Shown here: one piece after another, positions 15,612-24,211 of the stretch
Position numbering within the stretch: the stretch's first letter is position 1
Layout: the number at the start of each line of letters is the position of its first letter
Source: Scopulibacillus darangshiensis
Lineage (GTDB): Bacteria > Bacillota > Bacilli > Bacillales > Sporolactobacillaceae
Reading direction: 5' to 3'
DNA: 58,066 bases
NCBI RefSeq assembly: GCF_004341035.1
Contig: NZ_SLXK01000027.1
Span: 1-58,066 of the forward strand
The notes under the pieces: model-generated
The model's input: the letters and a program-made list of their open reading frames with translations, nothing else
Told to the model about the DNA's origin: nothing
Database searches by the model: none
Position numbers and translations under genes: made by a program

Positions 15612-15640
15612 TTGACTGGTCCAATGGGCCTTGGTATAAT
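15612..15640 (+). promoter_or_regulatory. Sigma-A type promoter of pbuG
   Basis: TTGACT (15612-15617), 17-nt spacer, TATAAT (15635-15640), just downstream of the PurR boxes. Confidence 0.75.
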
Positions 15641-15670
15641 GAACGAGAAGCAATAATGTTATGGTTATTG

Positions 15671-15739
15671 TTTCGTATAATCTTGGGAATAGGGCCCGGG
15701 AGTTTCTACGAAGTCACCGTAAATGACTTTACTACGAAA
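15671..15739 (+). promoter_or_regulatory. Guanine riboswitch before pbuG
   Basis: P1 TTTCGTA (15671-15677) with TACGAAA (15733-15739); core GTTTCTAC..TCACCGTAAATGA. The specificity base is C (TTTACTACG), so guanine/hypoxanthine class. Confidence 0.93.
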
Positions 15740-15786
15740 GCGGCAGTCGTGTTCACAACAATTGCCGGATCCTTTTGTTGTTTAGG

Positions 15787-15817
15787 AAGCTCCAGGTCAT
15801 AGACCTGGAGCTTTTTT
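15787..15817 (+). terminator. Riboswitch-controlled terminator before pbuG
   Basis: AAGCTCCAGGTC, loop ATA, GACCTGGAGCTT and a T tract: a perfect 12-bp stem 50 nt after the aptamer. Confidence 0.85.
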
Positions 15818-15822
15818 GATGC

Positions 15823-15912
15823 GTTAATCAGAAAGTATAACTTTCTGACGCACATAAGTGCAACTACGCCTCTGTCTTCGCCAAAGGCTTGCCAATTGGC
15901 GAGTTTTCTTTA
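15823..15912. repeat. Dispersed repeat B, copy 2
   Basis: GTTAATCAGAAAGTATAAC, ACTTTCTGACGCACATAAGT, CTACGCCTCTGTCTTCGCC and CTTGCCAATTGGCGAGTTTT. Closely matches the copies at 4129 and 43657. Here it is inside the pbuG leader, between the riboswitch terminator and the ribosome binding site. Confidence 0.8.
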
Positions 15913-15941
15913 AAGAATCGATTTTCTAAGGGGGAAGGACC

Positions 15942-17255
15942 TTGAATAATAATTGGCTTGCCCGCTACTTTCGTTTTTCCGAGTTAAATACGACGATGCC
16001 GCGAGAGGTCATTGCAGGCTTGACTACATTTTTGTCAATGGCTTACATTCTTTTTGTTAACCCGGTTGTTCTTTCGGAAGCGGGAATGGACAAGGGTGCT
16101 GTTTTTACGGCAACTGCTTTGTCTGCAGCTTTTGGAACGCTCGTCATGGGGATATTAGCAAGATATCCTATAGCTCTTGCACCCGGAATGGGGTTGAATG
16201 CCTTTTTTACTTATTCTGTTGTCATTGGCATGGGTATTTCTTGGCAAACAGCTTTAGCCGGTGTTTTCATTGCAGGTGTTATCTTTTTAATTATTACTGT
16301 CTTTCGCATTCGTGAAATCATTATCAACGCGATCCCGCCGGAACTAAAGTTCGCGACGGCGAGCGGGATTGGTCTTTATATTGCTTTTATAGGATTTAAG
16401 AATTCCGGTATTATTGTGTCAAACCAGGATACTTTTGTAGCTTTAGGCGATTTGACTGATCCAGGGACACTCCTTGCTGTTATTGGGGTCGTTATAACTG
16501 TCATTCTTATGGTGAGACAGGTCAAAGGTGCTATTTTTTATGGAATGATCATTACCGCCATAGTTGGTATGGTGTTTGGCGAAATTCCGCTGCCAAATCA
16601 AATTATTTCAACCGCACCAAGCCTGGCGCCGACGTTCGGCGTCGCTATCACACACTTATCGGATATCAATAGCATTGATTTAATTATCGTAGTATTAACC
16701 TTTTTATTTGTGGCTTTCTTTGATACAGCCGGAACACTGATGGCTGTAGCGACACAAGCGAAATTAATTGTAAATAATAAGCTGCCGCGGATTGGACGGG
16801 CATTAATGGCGGATTCCTCTTCCATGGTCGTTGGTTCAGTGCTTGGTACATCACCAACAACAGCGTATATTGAATCATCAGCTGGTGTTGCTGCTGGTGG
16901 GCGTTCAGGATTTTCATCTGTTGTTATCGCGATTTTATTTTTGTTTGGATTATTGTTTTCGCCGCTTCTTGTTGTCGTGACATCTTCCGTTACAGCTCCG
17001 GCTTTGATTATCGTTGGTGTACTAATGGCATCATCACTTGGAAACATCAAATGGCAAGAATTTGAGACGGCGGTCCCGGCCTTTTTAACCATATTAACGA
17101 TGCCGCTCACTTACAGCATCTCAACTGGTATCGCCATGGGATTCGTCTTTTACCCTATTACAATGCTTGTTAAAGGACGAGGCAAAGAACTTCACCCAAT
17201 CATGTATTTTCTGTTCTTCATCTTCCTTATATACTTTATTTTCTTATCAAGATGA
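15942..17255 (+). CDS. pbuG: Guanine/hypoxanthine permease (NCS2/AzgA family)
   Basis: 437 residues from TTG, preceded by GGGGAAGGA. A polytopic membrane transporter (12 or more segments) that takes up hypoxanthine and guanine with protons. LTTFLSMAYILFVNPVVLSEAG and APGMGLNAFFTYSVV are hallmarks of the AzgA/PbuG branch, as is FFDTAGTLMAVATQA. Control by PurR boxes and a guanine riboswitch supports the substrate assignment. Confidence 0.95.
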   Translation: MNNNWLARYFRFSELNTTMPREVIAGLTTFLSMAYILFVNPVVLSEAGMDKGAVFTATALSAAFGTLVMGILARYPIALAPGMGLNAFFTYSVVIGMGISWQTALAGVFIAGVIFLIITVFRIREIIINAIPPELKFATASGIGLYIAFIGFKNSGIIVSNQDTFVALGDLTDPGTLLAVIGVVITVILMVRQVKGAIFYGMIITAIVGMVFGEIPLPNQIISTAPSLAPTFGVAITHLSDINSIDLIIVVLTFLFVAFFDTAGTLMAVATQAKLIVNNKLPRIGRALMADSSSMVVGSVLGTSPTTAYIESSAGVAAGGRSGFSSVVIAILFLFGLLFSPLLVVVTSSVTAPALIIVGVLMASSLGNIKWQEFETAVPAFLTILTMPLTYSISTGIAMGFVFYPITMLVKGRGKELHPIMYFLFFIFLIYFIFLSR

Positions 17256-17262
17256 CGTTAAA

Positions 17263-17294
17263 AAACCTTCCGCGAAAGCGAGAAGGTCTTTTTA
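17263..17294 (+). terminator. Terminator after pbuG
   Basis: ACCTTC CGC-GAAA-GCG A GAAGGT (17265-17287) followed by CTTTTT; A-rich on the 5' side. Confidence 0.8.
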
Positions 17295-17402
17295 TTGACA
17301 GAAGCCTATTGTCCGTAACTTTTTACTTAAATAGGGAGTTATTGATGATCTTAAGAAATTGTAAAAATTGGGGGCCGGACTATCCGACATTAACCCATAT
17401 TG

Positions 17403-17585
17403 GTTAGGATTTTTATCGGACGTCGTTCCTCTATTTGTGACGAAAAGCTATATTTTATGAGCGTACCGGACTGTGATTCCGTTATTCGGTCGTTCAATAG
17501 GTTATTTGAGTGAATTTTGGGCAAATAACGGAATCTGAGTCCTATAAAGAATGAGTGAAACATTTATTGCGGTTTGTAAGTTTGC
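17403..17585. repeat. Dispersed composite repeat A, copy 2
   Basis: Units at 17414-17437 and 17464-17488 (forward) and 17522-17546 (reverse complement: AAATAACGGAATCTGAGTCC), with linkers GCTATATTTTATGAGCGTA and GAATGAGTGAAAC as in copy 1; the second reverse unit of copy 1 is missing. The interval 17295-17710 contains nothing else recognisable. Confidence 0.8.
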
Positions 17586-17725
17586 TCGAGCTCTTTTCCA
17601 TTTGCTATGACTAGATTTTCTTATCAACCGGACCTTTTGCTTAAAAGAGCCTTCTTAAAAAACATAATCATGCCGAAATAAGGTCATACTTAGAATAAAT
17701 AATTGAGCTTAAGGACGTGTTAAAA

Positions 17726-18004
17726 ATGGTCGCCTTATTTATTTCCATTATTTTTTGGCTAATCGGTCTTGTTATCATATTTTCGGGACGGCTGGTAATC
17801 AACAGAATACACAAAATGGATCATGAACTGGAGAAAAAGGCGAAAGCTCTTAAATTTAAGGATAATTCCGCAAGCATGGCCGCGACCATCGAAGATAAGG
17901 CGCTAGACATGGTGCCGTGGTATTTGGTGCGACTTTCTGCGACAATTATAGGGATGATTTTTATTGTGTTTGGATTTGTAGCGCTCGGTTTTATGTTCGA
18001 TTAA
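17726..18004 (+). CDS. Small two-segment membrane protein, function unknown
   Basis: 92 residues from ATG at 17726 (AAGGA 10 nt upstream; a GTG at 17717 is too close to the site). Hydrophobic segments at about 2-22 and 65-90 flank a charged stretch (HKMDHELEKKAKALKFKD) that is probably cytoplasmic. I do not recognise a family. Its stop overlaps the end of the convergent Hsp20-like gene by 4 bp. Confidence 0.65.
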   Translation: MVALFISIIFWLIGLVIIFSGRLVINRIHKMDHELEKKAKALKFKDNSASMAATIEDKALDMVPWYLVRLSATIIGMIFIVFGFVALGFMFD

Positions 18005-18423
18005 TCGTCCTCGTCCATGACAACAACCTCACTGACTTCCCTGTCTTGAAGACGCTGCAACACCAGTGTCAGCAACCCCTTTTTGTAAGATGCATCTGAA
18101 GGAACCTGGTGAACGGGATAGGGAAGCTCAATAGACCGCTCGAATCGTCCGTTTGAAAATTCCTCATGCACGGGCTGGTAACCGCTGATTTCGCTATTAA
18201 TAACGCCCCTTAAAGTGATGGATTGATGATTGACATAGATATGGACATCTTCCTTTTTTTCCAAACCAGGCAAGGCGATCAAACATAACAAATAGTTTTG
18301 CGATTCATAAACATTCACTAAGGGCCATTCCTTCATAAAAACATCCTGAAAGTCCTGCCAAAATTCCTTGCCTAAAAATCCGCTGACCGACTTTTTCCAA
18401 TCCTGAAATTTCGTTTCTTTCAA
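18001..18423 (-). CDS. Hsp20/alpha-crystallin-like protein
   Basis: 140 residues from TTG at 18423, chosen because GGAGGTG lies 6 nt upstream; that site is inside the longer frame starting ATGGAGGTG at 18438. The alpha-crystallin core is visible as VYESQNYLLCLIALPGL, a SITLRG strand, FERSIELP and the SYKKGLLTLVLQR strand corresponding to the GxLxI region. The N-terminal arm is short. Such proteins are holding chaperones, and in Bacillus some are spore coat components (GerT/CotP type); which applies is unknown. Acidic tail VVVMDEDD. Confidence 0.75.
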   Translation of the reverse strand: MKETKFQDWKKSVSGFLGKEFWQDFQDVFMKEWPLVNVYESQNYLLCLIALPGLEKKEDVHIYVNHQSITLRGVINSEISGYQPVHEEFSNGRFERSIELPYPVHQVPSDASYKKGLLTLVLQRLQDREVSEVVVMDEDD

Positions 18424-18545
18424 GCTGCACACCTCCATTTAGTATTTTATGGGCAAATATCCAATACTGTGTCTTTATTGCGGAAAAAAATCTGTGATAT
18501 GATGTAAAATATGGTCCCTACTTAGAATGCAGAGGAGGATGCCCG

Positions 18546-19085
18546 ATGTTAAGCAACACTTTTGCCATGGTTGCCATTATTTTCGTTATTAATATTGTCT
18601 ATGTATCGTTTAATACGATTCGGATGATCCTTACGTTGAAGGGTTATCGGTATTATGCGGCATCGTTAAGTATGGTAGAAGTCCTTGTATATGTCCTTGG
18701 ATTGGGTCTTGTCATTAACAACCTTGACCAAATACAAAATCTCATTGCTTACGCATTAGGTTATGGGTCAGGTGTCATCATTGGAATGAAGATCGAAGAG
18801 AAGCTTGCTCTAGGCTACATTACGGTAAATGTTATTACGGCAGAACTTGAGAAAGATTTACCGAATTATTTGCGAAATCGCGGGTATGGCGTCACGCATT
18901 GGACGGCACATGGCAGAAAGGGAGAGCGATTAATGATGGAGATTTTAACACCAAGACGCAATGAATTTGATTTAATCGATGCTGTTAAATCATATGATCC
19001 CGTTGCTTTTATCGTTTCGCAAGAGCCAAAATCCTTCCGCGGCGGTTTCTGGGTAAAATCAATCAGAAAGAGTATGAGACCATGA
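18546..19085 (+). CDS. yebE: UPF0316 membrane protein (YebE-like, DUF5698/DUF2179)
   Basis: 179 residues. Two or three N-terminal membrane segments ([53 protein letters not shown]) followed by a soluble DUF2179-type domain ([20 protein letters not shown]) that in other proteins has a nucleotide-sensing-like fold. GGAGGA lies upstream. The stop overlaps the next gene by 4 bp. Same place as yebE in B. subtilis. Function unknown. Confidence 0.88.
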   Translation: MLSNTFAMVAIIFVINIVYVSFNTIRMILTLKGYRYYAASLSMVEVLVYVLGLGLVINNLDQIQNLIAYALGYGSGVIIGMKIEEKLALGYITVNVITAELEKDLPNYLRNRGYGVTHWTAHGRKGERLMMEILTPRRNEFDLIDAVKSYDPVAFIVSQEPKSFRGGFWVKSIRKSMRP

Positions 19086-19276
19086 CTAAACCAAGAAAAA
19101 AGAAATTTATTGTTGATATAAATGGTTCGATTGAAGCGTGTCTTAATCAAATGGAGGAAGAAGGTTATTTACCCGTCCGGCGGATTGAAAAGCCGGTTTT
19201 TAAGGAAAGCAAAAAAGGGCCGGAGTTAATCGGGCAGCATATCATTTTTGAAGGGTTGCTAAAAGGCGAACATTAG
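19082..19276 (+). CDS. yebG: NETI-motif family small protein (YebG-like)
   Basis: 64 residues, very basic N-terminus ([12 protein letters not shown]). The family is named for an NETI motif; here it is [16 protein letters not shown], so the namesake residues are changed while the following [13 protein letters not shown] is typical. Overlaps the UPF0316 gene by 4 bp. Its stop codon lies at the first PurR box of the purine operon. Function unknown. Confidence 0.8.
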   Translation: MTKPRKKKFIVDINGSIEACLNQMEEEGYLPVRRIEKPVFKESKKGPELIGQHIIFEGLLKGEH

Positions 19277-19306
19277 AGTGGATATTACTGGTTAATGTTC
19301 GATAAT
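19262..19306 (+). promoter_or_regulatory. Paired PurR boxes of the purine operon
   Basis: AAAGGCGAACATT (19262-19274) and the inverted AATGTTCGATAAT (19294-19306) match the PurR box with one or two differences each, 19 nt apart, directly upstream of the -35 element. Confidence 0.8.
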
Positions 19307-19310
19307 TATA

Positions 19311-19340
19311 TTGACATCAGCGGAATCCAGCTGTTATGAT
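19311..19340 (+). promoter_or_regulatory. Promoter of the purine operon
   Basis: TTGACA (19311-19316), 18-nt spacer, TATGAT (19335-19340). Confidence 0.75.
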
Positions 19341-19367
19341 GATAATGTCATAAGGAAAAGGAAATTA

Positions 19368-19439
19368 TACCTCATATATCATTGGGAATACGGCCCAACA
19401 GTTTCTACCCGGCAACCGTAAATTGCTGGACTATGGGGA
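19368..19439 (+). promoter_or_regulatory. Guanine riboswitch before purE
   Basis: Core AACAGTTTCTACC and CAACCGTAAATTG, P1 around ACCTCATAT and ATGGGG. The specificity base is C (GGACTATGG), so guanine class. The expression platform between 19440 and 19600 is not obvious: a T7 tract follows at 19521 but no perfect stem precedes it. Confidence 0.92.
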
Positions 19440-19623
19440 AAGTTGAAGCGTTCTGCAGATCGTATATTAAGTGAAAAGGCTTGCCCGATTAAAGAATCTT
19501 CAATTCAAAGGGTATCATGCTTTTTTTCACTATGCGATTTCTAGTCCAGGCGGTTCGCTTTCTCATTCAGAGAAACGGCCGATCTGGATTTTTCTATGTC
19601 TAAATTTAAGAGGTGGTCACAAA

Positions 19624-20106
19624 GTGGTACCGTCAGTTGGAATTATAATGGGAAGCAAATCAGATTGGGAGACGATGAAGCATGCTTGTGAGGCGTTGGA
19701 TCAGTTAGACATCGCCTACGAGAAGAATATTGTATCGGCTCACAGGACACCTGATCTCATGTTTAAATATGCCGAAACAGCAAGAGAACGAGGGCTTAAG
19801 GTTATTATTGCCGGAGCGGGCGGGGCTGCACATTTACCTGGAATGGTTGCTGCCAAAACAACTTTGCCGGTAATCGGCGTACCGGTCCAGTCCAAAGCCT
19901 TAAATGGCTTAGACTCCCTGCTTTCAATCGTTCAGATGCCCGCGGGGATCCCGGTAGCGACAGTTGCGATTGGCAAAGCTGGGGCAACAAACGCCGGGCT
20001 CTTGGCGGGTCAAATGCTGTCCGCATTTGACCCGGCAATAAAGGATCGGATGGAAGCGTACAGAACGGCATTAAGTCAGAAAGTAAAGGAAAGTGATTTA
20101 GATTGA
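19624..20106 (+). CDS. purE: N5-carboxyaminoimidazole ribonucleotide mutase
   Basis: 160 residues from GTG at 19624 with AGAGGTGG 7 nt upstream; the frame is open further upstream but that extension covers the leader RNA and is not conserved. Converts N5-CAIR to [23 protein letters not shown] and [11 protein letters not shown] are the PurE active-site motifs. First gene of the eleven-step operon; overlaps purK by 4 bp. Confidence 0.97.
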   Translation: MVPSVGIIMGSKSDWETMKHACEALDQLDIAYEKNIVSAHRTPDLMFKYAETARERGLKVIIAGAGGAAHLPGMVAAKTTLPVIGVPVQSKALNGLDSLLSIVQMPAGIPVATVAIGKAGATNAGLLAGQMLSAFDPAIKDRMEAYRTALSQKVKESDLD

Positions 20107-21254
20107 AAAAACACATTTTACCTGGTGAAACAATTGGTATTCTCGGCGGTGGGCAGTTAGGTCGGATGATGGCGATATCAGCCAAAGAAATGGGATTTCG
20201 TGTTGCCGTTCTTGACCCAAAGGCAGACAATCCATGCGCACAGGTTTCCGATCATGCGATTTTAACGGATTACGATGACCCGAACGGCGCCAAACAATTG
20301 GCGGATGAGACTAGTGTGATTACTTATGAATTTGAAAATGTTGACCTGGGAACGGTTGGTTATCTTGAAAAGCATGCTTTTTTGCCTCAGGGCGGAGAGC
20401 TTTTGAAGATGACTAAAGATAGGATAAATGAAAAAAATACAATTAGCAGCCACGATATTGCCGTCGCGCCTTATCATCCTGTCAAAAGCCTTAATGATCT
20501 AGAGGAGGCTTACGCAGAAATCGGCCTTCCGGCAGTTCTGAAAACATGTCAGGGCGGTTACGATGGAAAAGGCCAGTATGTGTTGAGGACAGAAGCCGAT
20601 CTGGATGACGTCAGACCGCTGCTTAATGGGGATACGCCATTTGTGTTTGAAAAGTGGCTGACCTTTGAAAAAGAAATCTCAGTTATTGTAACGAGAAGCA
20701 CTCAAGGGGAGACAGCTGTTTTCCCGGTTGCTGAAAATATTCATAGAAACAATATCCTCCATCATACCATCGTTCCGGCAAGGATATCTGATACTGTTCA
20801 GAAAAAGGCTGAAGCATTGGCCGTTAAGCTTGCTGAAAAGATCGATTTGATCGGGACGCTGGCCGTTGAAATGTTTTTAACACAGGACGGAAGTATATAT
20901 GTGAATGAATGTGCGCCAAGGCCGCATAATTCAGGTCACTTTTCGATAAATGCATGCATCACATCACAATTTAGACAGCACATTCGGGCGATTTGCGGTT
21001 GGCCGCTGGGAAGCACAGCATTGCTTAAGCCGGTGATTATGGTTAATATTCTTGGTCAGCACTTGCAGCCGGTGCTTGACGTCATCGATCAATTCGCCGA
21101 TGTTCACCTCCACCTTTATGGTAAAGACGAGGCGAAAACGGATCGGAAAATGGGCCACGTCACGATTTTGGCCGACACCGTAGACGAAGCGATAGAAAAA
21201 GCTGAATCATTAGGCGTATGGAAAATAAAAGACAGGGTGGAGATTTCGAAATGA
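20103..21254 (+). CDS. purK: N5-carboxyaminoimidazole ribonucleotide synthase
   Basis: 383 residues from TTG overlapping the purE stop (TTGA). An ATP-grasp enzyme that makes N5-CAIR from AIR, bicarbonate and [15 protein letters not shown] at the N-terminus, ATP-grasp core [13 protein letters not shown], and [14 protein letters not shown] in the active site. Works with PurE. Confidence 0.97.
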   Translation: MKKHILPGETIGILGGGQLGRMMAISAKEMGFRVAVLDPKADNPCAQVSDHAILTDYDDPNGAKQLADETSVITYEFENVDLGTVGYLEKHAFLPQGGELLKMTKDRINEKNTISSHDIAVAPYHPVKSLNDLEEAYAEIGLPAVLKTCQGGYDGKGQYVLRTEADLDDVRPLLNGDTPFVFEKWLTFEKEISVIVTRSTQGETAVFPVAENIHRNNILHHTIVPARISDTVQKKAEALAVKLAEKIDLIGTLAVEMFLTQDGSIYVNECAPRPHNSGHFSINACITSQFRQHIRAICGWPLGSTALLKPVIMVNILGQHLQPVLDVIDQFADVHLHLYGKDEAKTDRKMGHVTILADTVDEAIEKAESLGVWKIKDRVEISK

Positions 21255-22549
21255 TTGAACGTTATACAAGACCGGAAATGGGTGCGATTTGGACAGAAGA
21301 AAATAAATTCAATGCGTGGCTTGAGGTTGAAATTCAAGCTTGTGCCGCATGGTCCGAACTGGGTGTTATTCCTAAAGAGGATGTCGAACAGCTTAGAGAA
21401 AAAGCGTCATTTAATATTGAACGGATCCGTGAGATTGAACAGGAAACAAGACATGATGTTGTTGCTTTTACAAGAAACGTATCTGAGTCGCTCGGCGAGG
21501 AAAAGAAATGGGTCCACTATGGTTTAACGTCTACGGATGTTGTTGATACAGCGCAAAGTTATCAGCTTAAGCAAGCGAATGATATTTTGCTTAAAGATAT
21601 TGAGCGCATGATTGAAGTGATTAAGAAAAAGGCACAAGAACACAAAACCACTATCATGATGGGAAGAACTCATGGCGTTCACGCCGAGCCGACGACGTTC
21701 GGACTGAAAATGGCGCTGTGGTATGAAGAAATGAAGCGCAACCTTGAACGCTTCAAGCAAGCAGCTGAAGGGATCCGTTACGGGAAGCTGTCCGGAGCGG
21801 TCGGCACCTATGCCAACATTGATCCATTCGTTGAAAAATATGTTTGTGAGAACATGGGGCTTAAGCCTGCACCGATTTCAACGCAAACATTGCAGCGTGA
21901 CCGCCACGCCCACTACCTTTCAACTCTGGCCCTTGTAGCGACATCGATCGAAAAATTTGCTGTCGAGGTGCGCGGCTTACAAAAGTCAGAAACTCGCGAA
22001 GTTGAGGAATACTTTGCTAAAGGGCAAAAAGGGTCATCCGCGATGCCTCACAAACGCAATCCAATCGGATCGGAAAATATGACCGGCATGGCTAGAGTAA
22101 TCAGGGGCTATATGATGACTGCCTATGAAAATGTGCCTTTATGGCATGAGCGTGATATCTCCCACTCTTCGGCGGAGCGCGTTATTTTACCTGACGCAAC
22201 GATCGCCCTTGACTACATGCTTAACCGTTTTGCAAATATTTTAGAGAAGCTTACAGTCTTCCCGGAAAATATGAAACGGAACATGCAGAGAACATTCGGC
22301 TTGATCTTCTCCCAACGCCTGTTGCTCACCCTTGTTGATAAAGGCCTTAGCAGAGAAGAAGCTTACGATATTGTTCAGCCAAATGCCATGAAGGCCTGGG
22401 AGACGGAAACACCTTTTAAATCACTTGTTGAAAAAGAAGACCGCATCACTAAGAACTTGACACAAAGCGAAATCGACGAATGCTTTGATGAAACCTATCA
22501 TCTTAAGAATGTGGATGCGATTTTTGACCGGCTTGGTTTAAATAACTAA
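21251..22549 (+). CDS. purB: Adenylosuccinate lyase
   Basis: 432 residues from ATG at 21251 in ATGA overlap with purK; the longer frame from 21218 overlaps purK more and lacks a site. Catalyses fumarate release from SAICAR and adenylosuccinate. Signature [16 protein letters not shown] near residue 265; catalytic His in TSTDVVD and [13 protein letters not shown] regions. Confidence 0.97.
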   Translation: MIERYTRPEMGAIWTEENKFNAWLEVEIQACAAWSELGVIPKEDVEQLREKASFNIERIREIEQETRHDVVAFTRNVSESLGEEKKWVHYGLTSTDVVDTAQSYQLKQANDILLKDIERMIEVIKKKAQEHKTTIMMGRTHGVHAEPTTFGLKMALWYEEMKRNLERFKQAAEGIRYGKLSGAVGTYANIDPFVEKYVCENMGLKPAPISTQTLQRDRHAHYLSTLALVATSIEKFAVEVRGLQKSETREVEEYFAKGQKGSSAMPHKRNPIGSENMTGMARVIRGYMMTAYENVPLWHERDISHSSAERVILPDATIALDYMLNRFANILEKLTVFPENMKRNMQRTFGLIFSQRLLLTLVDKGLSREEAYDIVQPNAMKAWETETPFKSLVEKEDRITKNLTQSEIDECFDETYHLKNVDAIFDRLGLNN

Positions 22550-22569
22550 TTCTAAAGGGGACGAGCGGC

Positions 22570-23277
22570 ATGCAATTACTATATGAAGGCAAGGCAAAGA
22601 AGATCTTTCTGACAGATGACCCGGACATCTTGCATGTTCAATATAAAGACCATGCGACAGCTTTTAATGGGGAGAAATTTGCGGTTCTTCCCGGGAAAGG
22701 CCGTTTGAATAACTTAATTAGCTCCAAGATCTTTGAAGTTCTAAGTGAAAAGAATGTGACGAATCATTTTGTTAAAAGCCTGTCGGAAACTGAGCAGCTT
22801 GTCAAAGCAGTTGACATTATCCCGATTGAAGTTGTCGTAAGAAATGTTACTGCAGGGTCGCTCGCCAAGCGCCTCGGTCTTGAAGAAGGCGAAACGCTTA
22901 AATCTCCAATTATTGAATTTTATTATAAGAATGATGAACTGGGAGACCCGCTTATTAACGATGATCACATTGCTATGATGGAGCTGGCAACATCTAGGCA
23001 GTTGAATGCTATACGCCTGGCAGCCCAGGAAGTTAATACAATATTAACCAGGGTTTTTGATGATATCGGCATCATGCTCGTTGATTTCAAATTAGAATTT
23101 GGCACGCTCAAATCAAATGGGGAACTGGTTCTTGCGGATGAAGTATCTCCTGATACATGCCGGTTATGGGATAAAGAAACCCGTGAGAAGTTTGACAAAG
23201 ATGTGTTTCGCCGTGATCTAGGCGATTTGCCGGAAGTCTATGAAAAATTGCTAAGAAGGCTGGAGGGTGTCAAATGA
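22570..23277 (+). CDS. purC: SAICAR synthase
   Basis: 235 residues. Joins CAIR and aspartate with ATP. LLYEGKAKKIF at the start, IPIEVVVRNVTAGSL in the middle and LVLADEVSPDTCRLWD near the C-terminus are family signatures. Overlaps purS by 4 bp. Confidence 0.97.
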   Translation: MQLLYEGKAKKIFLTDDPDILHVQYKDHATAFNGEKFAVLPGKGRLNNLISSKIFEVLSEKNVTNHFVKSLSETEQLVKAVDIIPIEVVVRNVTAGSLAKRLGLEEGETLKSPIIEFYYKNDELGDPLINDDHIAMMELATSRQLNAIRLAAQEVNTILTRVFDDIGIMLVDFKLEFGTLKSNGELVLADEVSPDTCRLWDKETREKFDKDVFRRDLGDLPEVYEKLLRRLEGVK

Positions 23278-23525
23278 AAAAAGTAAAAGTCTATATCACC
23301 TTAAGAGAAAGTGTTCTTGACCCACAGGGGCAGGCCGTAAAGGATTCACTTCATAACATGGAATACAAAAATGTGCAGGATGTCAGAATCGGTAAATTTA
23401 TTGAACTTGAACTAGATGACACTGCAGACATCGATACACAAATTAAAGAAATGTGTGAAAAGCTGCTTGCGAACACTGTCATTGAAAACTACCGTTATGA
23501 AATCGAGGAAGGTGTCATGCAGTGA
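23274..23525 (+). CDS. purS: FGAM synthase subunit PurS
   Basis: 83 residues. Small structural subunit of the three-part phosphoribosylformylglycinamidine synthase (PurS-PurQ-PurL), thought to help channel ammonia. [12 protein letters not shown]-type opening (here [15 protein letters not shown]) and [11 protein letters not shown] are typical. ATGA overlap with purC and 4-bp overlap with purQ. Confidence 0.95.
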   Translation: MKKVKVYITLRESVLDPQGQAVKDSLHNMEYKNVQDVRIGKFIELELDDTADIDTQIKEMCEKLLANTVIENYRYEIEEGVMQ

Positions 23526-24211
23526 AAACAGCAGTCATTGTGTTCCCAGGGTCCAATTGTGACAGTGACATGTTCTATGCCATTAAGGACGGCTTAGGTG
23601 AGGATGTCTCTTATGTCTGGCATACTGAAACAACATTGGATGATTATGATGCTATTATGATCCCAGGCGGTTTTTCTTACGGTGATTACCTTCGTTCCGG
23701 TGCGATTGCCCGCTTTTCTAATATCATGCCAGCGGTCGTGAAGGCAGCAAAAGCAGGCAAGCCAATCCTCGGCGTTTGCAACGGGTTTCAGGTTCTTCTT
23801 GAAGCAGGTTTACTCCCCGGTGCAATGCTGAGAAATAAAGAATTGAAGTTTATTTGCCAGACGACTCCGCTTGTTGTCGAAAATAACAATACAATATTCA
23901 CCAAGGAATATGAAGATAACGAAGTCATCCAAGTACCGATTGCACACGGGGAAGGGAATTACTTTTGTGATGGCAGGACCCTTCAACAGCTTGAGGAGAA
24001 TAATCAAGTCGTATTCAAATATCACAGCAAAAATCCGAACGGTTCAGTTGCAGACATTGCCGGAATCATTAATGAACAGGGCAATGTCCTCGGCATGATG
24101 CCGCATCCTGAGCGCGCGGTTGACGACATATTAGGAAACAAAGACGGATTACGCCTATTCCAATCGATATTAAAGCACTGGAGGGAATCACATGCCGCTG
24201 TTACATCATGA
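23522..24211 (+). CDS. purQ: FGAM synthase glutaminase subunit PurQ
   Basis: 229 residues from GTG overlapping the purS stop. Class I glutamine amidotransferase: PGSNCDSDM at the N-terminus, nucleophile Cys in [17 protein letters not shown], and His/Glu in MMPHPERAV. Supplies ammonia to PurL. Its 3' end overlaps purL by 20 bp. Confidence 0.97.
   Translation: MKTAVIVFPGSNCDSDMFYAIKDGLGEDVSYVWHTETTLDDYDAIMIPGGFSYGDYLRSGAIARFSNIMPAVVKAAKAGKPILGVCNGFQVLLEAGLLPGAMLRNKELKFICQTTPLVVENNNTIFTKEYEDNEVIQVPIAHGEGNYFCDGRTLQQLEENNQVVFKYHSKNPNGSVADIAGIINEQGNVLGMMPHPERAVDDILGNKDGLRLFQSILKHWRESHAAVTS

Noticed and set aside
16598-17110. 170-codon open frame on the minus strand
   Set aside because: Entirely antisense to pbuG, low-complexity Thr/Ala/Pro-rich product, no ribosome binding site.
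19471-19623. N-terminal extension of purE
   Set aside because: Covers leader RNA after the riboswitch; PurE homologues start at the GTG with the good ribosome binding site at 19624.
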